Part shown: positions 59,238 to 64,000 of the stretch, in pieces
Layout: each line of letters starts with the position of its first letter
How positions within the stretch are numbered: the stretch's first letter is position 1
Source of the DNA: Gracilariopsis chorda
Taxonomy: Eukaryota > Rhodophyta > Florideophyceae > Gracilariales > Gracilariaceae
Length of the DNA: 64,000 nucleotides
NCBI GenBank assembly: GCA_003194525.1
Contig: NBIV01000205.1
Location: 62,001-126,000 of the forward strand
Direction of reading: 5' to 3'
Made by a program: the position numbers and the translations under genes
The notes under the pieces: model-generated
Seen by the model: only the letters and a program-made list of their open reading frames with translations
Told to the model about the DNA's origin: nothing
Databases searched by the model: none

Positions 59238-59331
59238 TGGTCCTCTTGTTAGAAATGATGAAATCGCACGCAATGATCGTAATGCCCAACAAGATGCCGG
59301 CATATTGACGTAATGCCTATTAAGAGGACCA
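59238..59331. repeat. 94-bp segment with 10-bp terminal inverted repeats
   Basis: TGGTCCTCTT (59238-59247) and AAGAGGACCA (59322-59331) are perfect inverted copies. Size and ends are MITE-like; no clear target duplication. Confidence 0.45.
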
Positions 59332-60159
59332 GTGTCGGTTCTGGTTCTGCATTGCATGTGATTATATCATGCAATCACGGGCACTGGTTGTAATGCCTAA
59401 CAAGATGCCATTACATTGCACTTCTCTTTCCCCAGGAAACCAAAGAAGCTTCTGCGACTACTGTCTACTGATATCGTTGACGGAGTTTCCTCTTCTCTCA
59501 CCCATACTGGGTAATTGTTACCTTTCTTTTGGTTTGTTAACTGACATCGTAGCACGTCGTAGTCGACATTCTTCTTTGCCTTTCTCGGGCAATTACACAT
59601 AAAAAGCCTGTCCTCCAGGTGACTTACTACGCGATGTAGCTTCGACACGTGCCCAGTGAAGATTTGTGCCAAATGGAACGCCGTCTTTTTTTGCTTCTGC
59701 GTTCGTTTTCACAACCTTGTTCTATTCCTGCAAGAGGTTTGAGGTCAGAGAATTCTTGGACAACCTTGGTGTTGCCTCCAAAAAGTCCATTTGCGCCTTC
59801 ACATGTGTGGCCATCAGTCAGAAGAAAGTATTTGAAAGAAGACTACTCGCTGATGTCTTTTCAAGGGGTGCAAGACATCCATGGAAGTAGCGTACTGTAT
59901 GGTGTACCAGCGCGTTTGTTTGCATCTAAGCCTCGGACTTTCATGGGCGAGAGAACTTTCAAAAAGACAATGAGCACAAAGGCAACTTCAAGGCTGCTTT
60001 CACGCTCTAGACGATTGAAAACGTATAGTTATTCTCTTTATTCATTCTAGGGCCTCAAAGTTGTCGCAGCCCATATGGCACGATGCTAAATTGCTTTGCG
60101 CAGGATGCCTGCTGTGGTGAGGGATCACTGCAAGGTACTAGCGAGTCCCGCTGAGGGAA

Positions 60160-60360
60160 CATGCACTTCGGCCCGTCGAGGTGTGCCGACCTTCCAAAAG
60201 GACTGCAAAAGACTACAAAGTTACGCCGGATGAGGAAGCCAAATGAAGATTCGATTGGGTCTATTAGGGAATTTAGGTGTCGAATAGATGATCAGCTTTC
60301 TACTTCTTCTAGAAAGTTAATACCGCTGCCTCGGAATTAGAGGCACGTGCCGGTAAACAC
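60160..60360 (+). repeat. Dispersed repeat family R, copy 2
   Basis: Matches 62288-62490 through CAAAAGACTA, AAGTTACGCCGGA, AGCCAAATG, AATAG.TGAT, GCTTTCTAC and TGCCTCGGAAT in the same order and spacing. Confidence 0.75.
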
Positions 60361-60864
60361 ATACACACACGCACACACATCTATTCTGGATATCACCATC
60401 CCTAACCCTTAGCATACTGTATGCACACAAAGGACTCAAGATTGACTCAAACACTGTTGCGTCGTTGACATCTCGACGCCGGACAAAACAAGGGCAGAAG
60501 GGTACAGGTAGACTAACCGTTCTAGTACCTCGGAACTACTGGCCCATGGGTTCTCTTCACAATCAACGCGTCAACTTTTCTCAAAATCTCAAATATGGGA
60601 CCGGAAAAATACAAGACTAAACAGAAGATTAGAGGACACGGCTATGACAATATAGTTATGTCAAGATGTGTTCCTTTATCCGTGAAACAAATCTACTAAG
60701 TGTCTGCCATGGTGTTGTGGTGTTGCGGCAGTTGAGTGTATGTGACAATAATGCGGTGGAGCACTCGCTTAATGTGCAGTACAAATGGTGATCTTCCTCG
60801 TCGATTCTTTCGCTTCCGATATTTCCGAACTGATGGTCATCACATCTCCGGCAATGTAACAGCT

Positions 60865-61266
60865 TTAGCTACCGGACACTGGAACTTCATCCCTTGCAGT
60901 GTTAAGCGCAGAAACAGCATTTCTGAACCATACGAACAGGAGAGACTCTGCTCTTAGAGCGATACGACAACGGGCGGTAAGTCTGGACACTTCTCCAGCG
61001 CTCACCGCATTGTTTGCGGCATCTTCAACTTGCTCTCGTGTACCAACAACGTCTATAGCAGTCAAGGAGACGGCTGTTTCCCCGCAAACCAAGGCGAGAA
61101 TTGCGATCTGTGGCGTTGTCGTTGGTGGAGTAATAATGATGGCTCGAATGCTATCCCCAGTTGGGTCTGCGAATAGGGGCATGAAATCGTCTTGTGCGGA
61201 ACAAGTACCCAACCAGAGAGTAATACTCAGCAGAGAAACAACGAGGATGCGAGGGATGGTGTTCAT
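60865..61266 (-). CDS. Probable secreted protein, unknown (133 aa)
   Basis: Start at MNTIPRILVVSLLS (ATG 61266). Residues 1-25 form a signal peptide ending at about CSA-QDDF. The mature part has a Thr/Pro segment (IIITPPTTTPQ) and alternating hydrophobic helices (TAIDVVGTREQVEDAANNAV). No domain recognised. Confidence 0.55.
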   Translation of the reverse strand: MNTIPRILVVSLLSITLWLGTCSAQDDFMPLFADPTGDSIRAIIITPPTTTPQIAILALVCGETAVSLTAIDVVGTREQVEDAANNAVSAGEVSRLTARCRIALRAESLLFVWFRNAVSALNTARDEVPVSGS

Positions 61267-62287
61267 CTTTTCCAATCGTTTTCAGACAGTAGATATTGAT
61301 ATGCAGCGGTGCTTGTGTTGAAGGAAGGGAGGAAGGCGATTGTGGGACGGTGAACGAAATGGCCTCTTTTATACTGCAGTACAGATTTATTTCCCCGAAA
61401 GCATAGACTTCAGTGAAGCTGGTGACATGCATGATTTCAGAATTTGGTGTAGCCTAGGTTAAGCCGTGCCACACCTCACGATTTTCGTAGGCGAGCTTCA
61501 AACGAATCTAAGCAAGAAACCTTCACTGAACGTGCTTTTATTGTGTGCTGTTGTTTGTGCTTTGCGTGTTTTATTAAGAGTCAGCTCTGAATGAATTGCT
61601 TGCGATGTTATCGAGCAGAGCTCAACATCACGTTGAATTTGTCTTAAACCGAGTTTGCGCTATAGACGTCTGATAGAAGTGAAGGTGTACAGCGCAAAAG
61701 GACAGTGTGTAACTTACAATACAGTATGAGAAACCTTGTATGAATCGATACAGCTTTTCTCTCTGTGGCGATTGGTGGGAAGTGGTGGAATAGAGCCTAC
61801 AGCACAGCATGTCCATGCGGAAGTACAGTATATAGATTATTTGAGACATCGTTGCTCGAAGAAGGTTAATTTACTTTACTGGAAGGGCGACAAACGAACC
61901 AAGCTGAAGAAATGGAACTGTATTCAACCGTAGTCCCCGAGTTTGGGCACGCCTGCATGTGCATACACAGCAGGGGGCGCTTTGAAATGAATCTCTTTGA
62001 AGGAAGGGTTAGCGGTTCCTGCTACCCCTCTAAAGCAATCCTAATAAAGAAAAGATCTTTGCAAGCAGCAGAGAATGCGCGACATTTTATACATGCTGCC
62101 GTTGTTTCCTCAGTAATCCGATGACGTTGTCCTTAAACTTTTCAGAACCACACGTTGGAAATAGACAGTCTTGCTTCCAAGCACAGCAGTACTTTGCGGA
62201 GAGGTCATCCGCTCAAGAGTGGCACCGTGACACTATCATAGTGTTCTGATACTCTAAAGCCTCATATCGGTACAAACTTCCTTCCGC

Positions 62288-62490
62288 ACATGCAGTTCCT
62301 CCCGTCTAGGTGTGTTAACCTTTGGAAAAGGCTACAAAAGACTATCAAGTTACGCCGGACGTGGGAGCCAAATGGAAACGCGATTTGTTGTACTAGGAGA
62401 ACTCAACCGTCAAATAGGTGATTTGCTTTCTACATCGTAGATGTTACGACCGTTGCCTCGGAATCAGGGGCACTGGCCGCAAACACCAAA
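62288..62490 (+). repeat. Dispersed repeat family R, copy 3
   Basis: Best match to copy 2 over about 190 bp, starting near CCCGTC.AGGTGTG and ending after TGCCTCGGAATCAG with CA-rich DNA. Confidence 0.75.
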
Positions 62491-63734
62491 CAAACAGCCA
62501 ACCGTCTTCAAAAAGATGCACATGACCAGCATCATGTGAATCGATAAGCCTTCACTACTTGGTGGAATCACCGATCGCAACTCGTCAGTTGGTAACGAGT
62601 TAGCCTGCAGATAGGAAAGAGGGTTAGAGTAGCTAACCATCTTACCTAGGAGAGGCCGCAGGCGACACAGAGCAGTGATGATCTCTGCGGGGTATTCCCC
62701 TACCCTTCTACTGCTGAGCGAAATAGATGCCTTAAGTTTTCTCCCTCCCATCTCTTACTGCACTTTGTAGTGCAAGATATCTCTCTGGACAAGACACACC
62801 TGGAGGGGTGCGTATGGATACGAGGTTGAGTTGCTGTCACTAGTCAGTAAATGGCTTCGATCACGGCCTAGGACGGTCTCCATCGTGCGGCAAAACTATG
62901 AAGCCAAAATCTCTTCGTCTTTGCTGTCATCTAGGTTTCACTGGCTTCTCTATAGCACTGACCTCCGGAGACAAATAGCAGAGAGTAACAATGATGATGC
63001 TGATGATTAGTGGAGGCTTGACGATTTGGTGGTTGCTAAAAAGCGTACACGTCATGATCTCTGATCCATATCAAAATATGATGAGAAACATCATGTTCAG
63101 CATGACGCCGTTGGCATCAGCAGTTTTTGTTGAACAAGTTGTTTCGATTTATTTTAAGGAATCTCTCGGGACCTTTGAGAAGTGTATCAGGGTATAGAGA
63201 CAGAATTGTAGAGAACGGCTTCAAGCCAAGCCACGTCAAACCATTGCTTGAACAGATCTGAGGGATCCGTAGGTAGTGTGTTCGAGAGCTACGGATGTGT
63301 TTGGAGATATCGAGAGTGGATACAAAGCCCAATCGAGAATCGAAAGCTCGAAGAAGGGCGGAGAAGATCAGATTCACAAACAACAGCTTTTGCTGCAAAG
63401 GCATATTCAGAAGCGTAAGGGATTGCTAGCCATAAGCTTTGGTTGGCTGGGAAGCGACGCACTACAAGCGTCTATATTGCTTCTTTGGGATTCGACACTT
63501 TCTTTAATGTACTGTTGTGAAAGGAGTTAGACTGTTGTCGGACATGCCGTGTGGTTGTAGTCGCAGATGTGGCTCAAGTATGAAGTCTGGTTCAGCACAA
63601 AGCTGGGCTGCGTCGCTACATCTTGCCGCTGCCGTTCTGTCTTTACTCGACCCCAGGCTGGGCCTCTTATTGTCGTTCTGCTGTGACCTTTGGCAAGGAC
63701 GTACTGACAATCACATTCGGGCGGCAGCGCCCTT

Positions 63735-63814
63735 TCATCATTGTATTAGGCAATACAATGTCTTCATAATTAGAGCATGGCACTCTTCAATCATCATTGT
63801 ATTAGGCAATACAA
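63735..63814 (+). repeat. Two 24-bp direct repeats, each with a 7-bp inverted repeat
   Basis: Identical 24-mers at 63735-63758 and 63791-63814, start to start 56 bp. Each contains TTGTATT-AGGC-AATACAA. Confidence 0.8.
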
Positions 63815-64000
63815 AATCTCTGTATTCAGCGTGCAGCATTCTTCTAAGAGCATGTCTATTCGTCGTGGTAAATTTGTATTTCTGAAAATATAGCTTCACA
63901 GGTAGTATCTATTCGAGAGGTTATCTCCAAATTTGGTGGCTAAATGAGTAAATTTATATGTAAACGTGGGCTGAAATGCATATGGATTTACTCATTTGGC

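Larger units (their letters stand above)
58955..60864. other. Gene-poor region with small repeats
   Basis: 1.9 kb. TAATGCC units recur (59280, 59311, 59390). It holds the inverted-repeat unit at 59238-59331, a family R copy, and a CA microsatellite (about 60357-60382). No gene seen. Confidence 0.5.
61267..64000. other. Gene-poor right end of the window
   Basis: 2.7 kb. Contains a family R copy and a 24-bp direct repeat pair. Short frames (for example 62464-62751 minus) run through repeat sequence and were not accepted. Confidence 0.5.

Noticed and set aside
1..64000. CRISPR arrays, bacterial operons, rRNA genes
   Set aside because: No spaced direct-repeat array, no ribosome-binding-site pattern and no rRNA sequence; introns and gene content are eukaryotic.

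Overview
The window is nuclear DNA of a photosynthetic eukaryote. It carries plastid sulfolipid synthase (SQD1) and FabZ with N-terminal transit-like extensions, next to spliceosome, ESCRT, Rab and mitochondrial genes. Coding density is high, introns are few and short (about 50-110 nt, GTAAG starts, CTAAC-like branch sites), and the plastid leaders have no visible preceding signal peptide. Together these suggest a primary-plastid alga. A red alga is my best guess, by inference only.

Layout. (1) 1-17244: an old copy (copy A) of a two-gene mobile element. Its giant gene (ORF1) is broken and runs off the left edge. Its second gene (ORF2, opposite strand) is split by an 11.5-kb Ty3/gypsy chromovirus (4720-16199) with 780-bp LTRs and a 5-bp target duplication. 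(2) 17.2-29.1 kb: housekeeping block (acylated-type small protein, PdxT, ankyrin protein, unknown protein, SQD1, Rab18, RVxF-motif protein, SGNH-hydrolase-like, F-box). (3) 30127-37956: a second copy (copy B) of the same two-gene element. ORF1 is one open frame of 2069 codons; ORF2 has a frameshift. (4) 38.2-56.8 kb: housekeeping block (C2/WW/Kelch/RING protein, pseudouridine synthase, SF1/BBP, methionyl-tRNA formyltransferase, FabZ, Gemin2-like, prephenate dehydratase, RRM-R3H protein, HscB, Vta1, PhyH-like). (5) 56.8-64 kb: gene-poor, with small dispersed repeats and one likely secreted protein.

The main discovery candidate is the two-gene element. ORF1 has an N-terminal Cys-pair zinc site, a central region resembling large DUF6589-type transposon-derived proteins, a C-terminal FEN1/XPG-like nuclease core (E-x-E, D-x-D and an LAG-[CF]-D-F block) and a CXC (tesmin/TSO1-like) cysteine module. 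ORF2 converges on it and encodes a PCIF1-like adenine-N6 methyltransferase domain with an NPPF motif. Both genes occur in the same order and orientation in two diverged copies. Decay is reciprocal: in copy A ORF2 was open until the retrotransposon hit it while ORF1 is broken, and in copy B ORF1 is open while ORF2 is frameshifted. Element termini were not found.

All calls come from reading the sequence; no similarity search, alignment program or structure prediction was run. Family names rest on recognised motifs.
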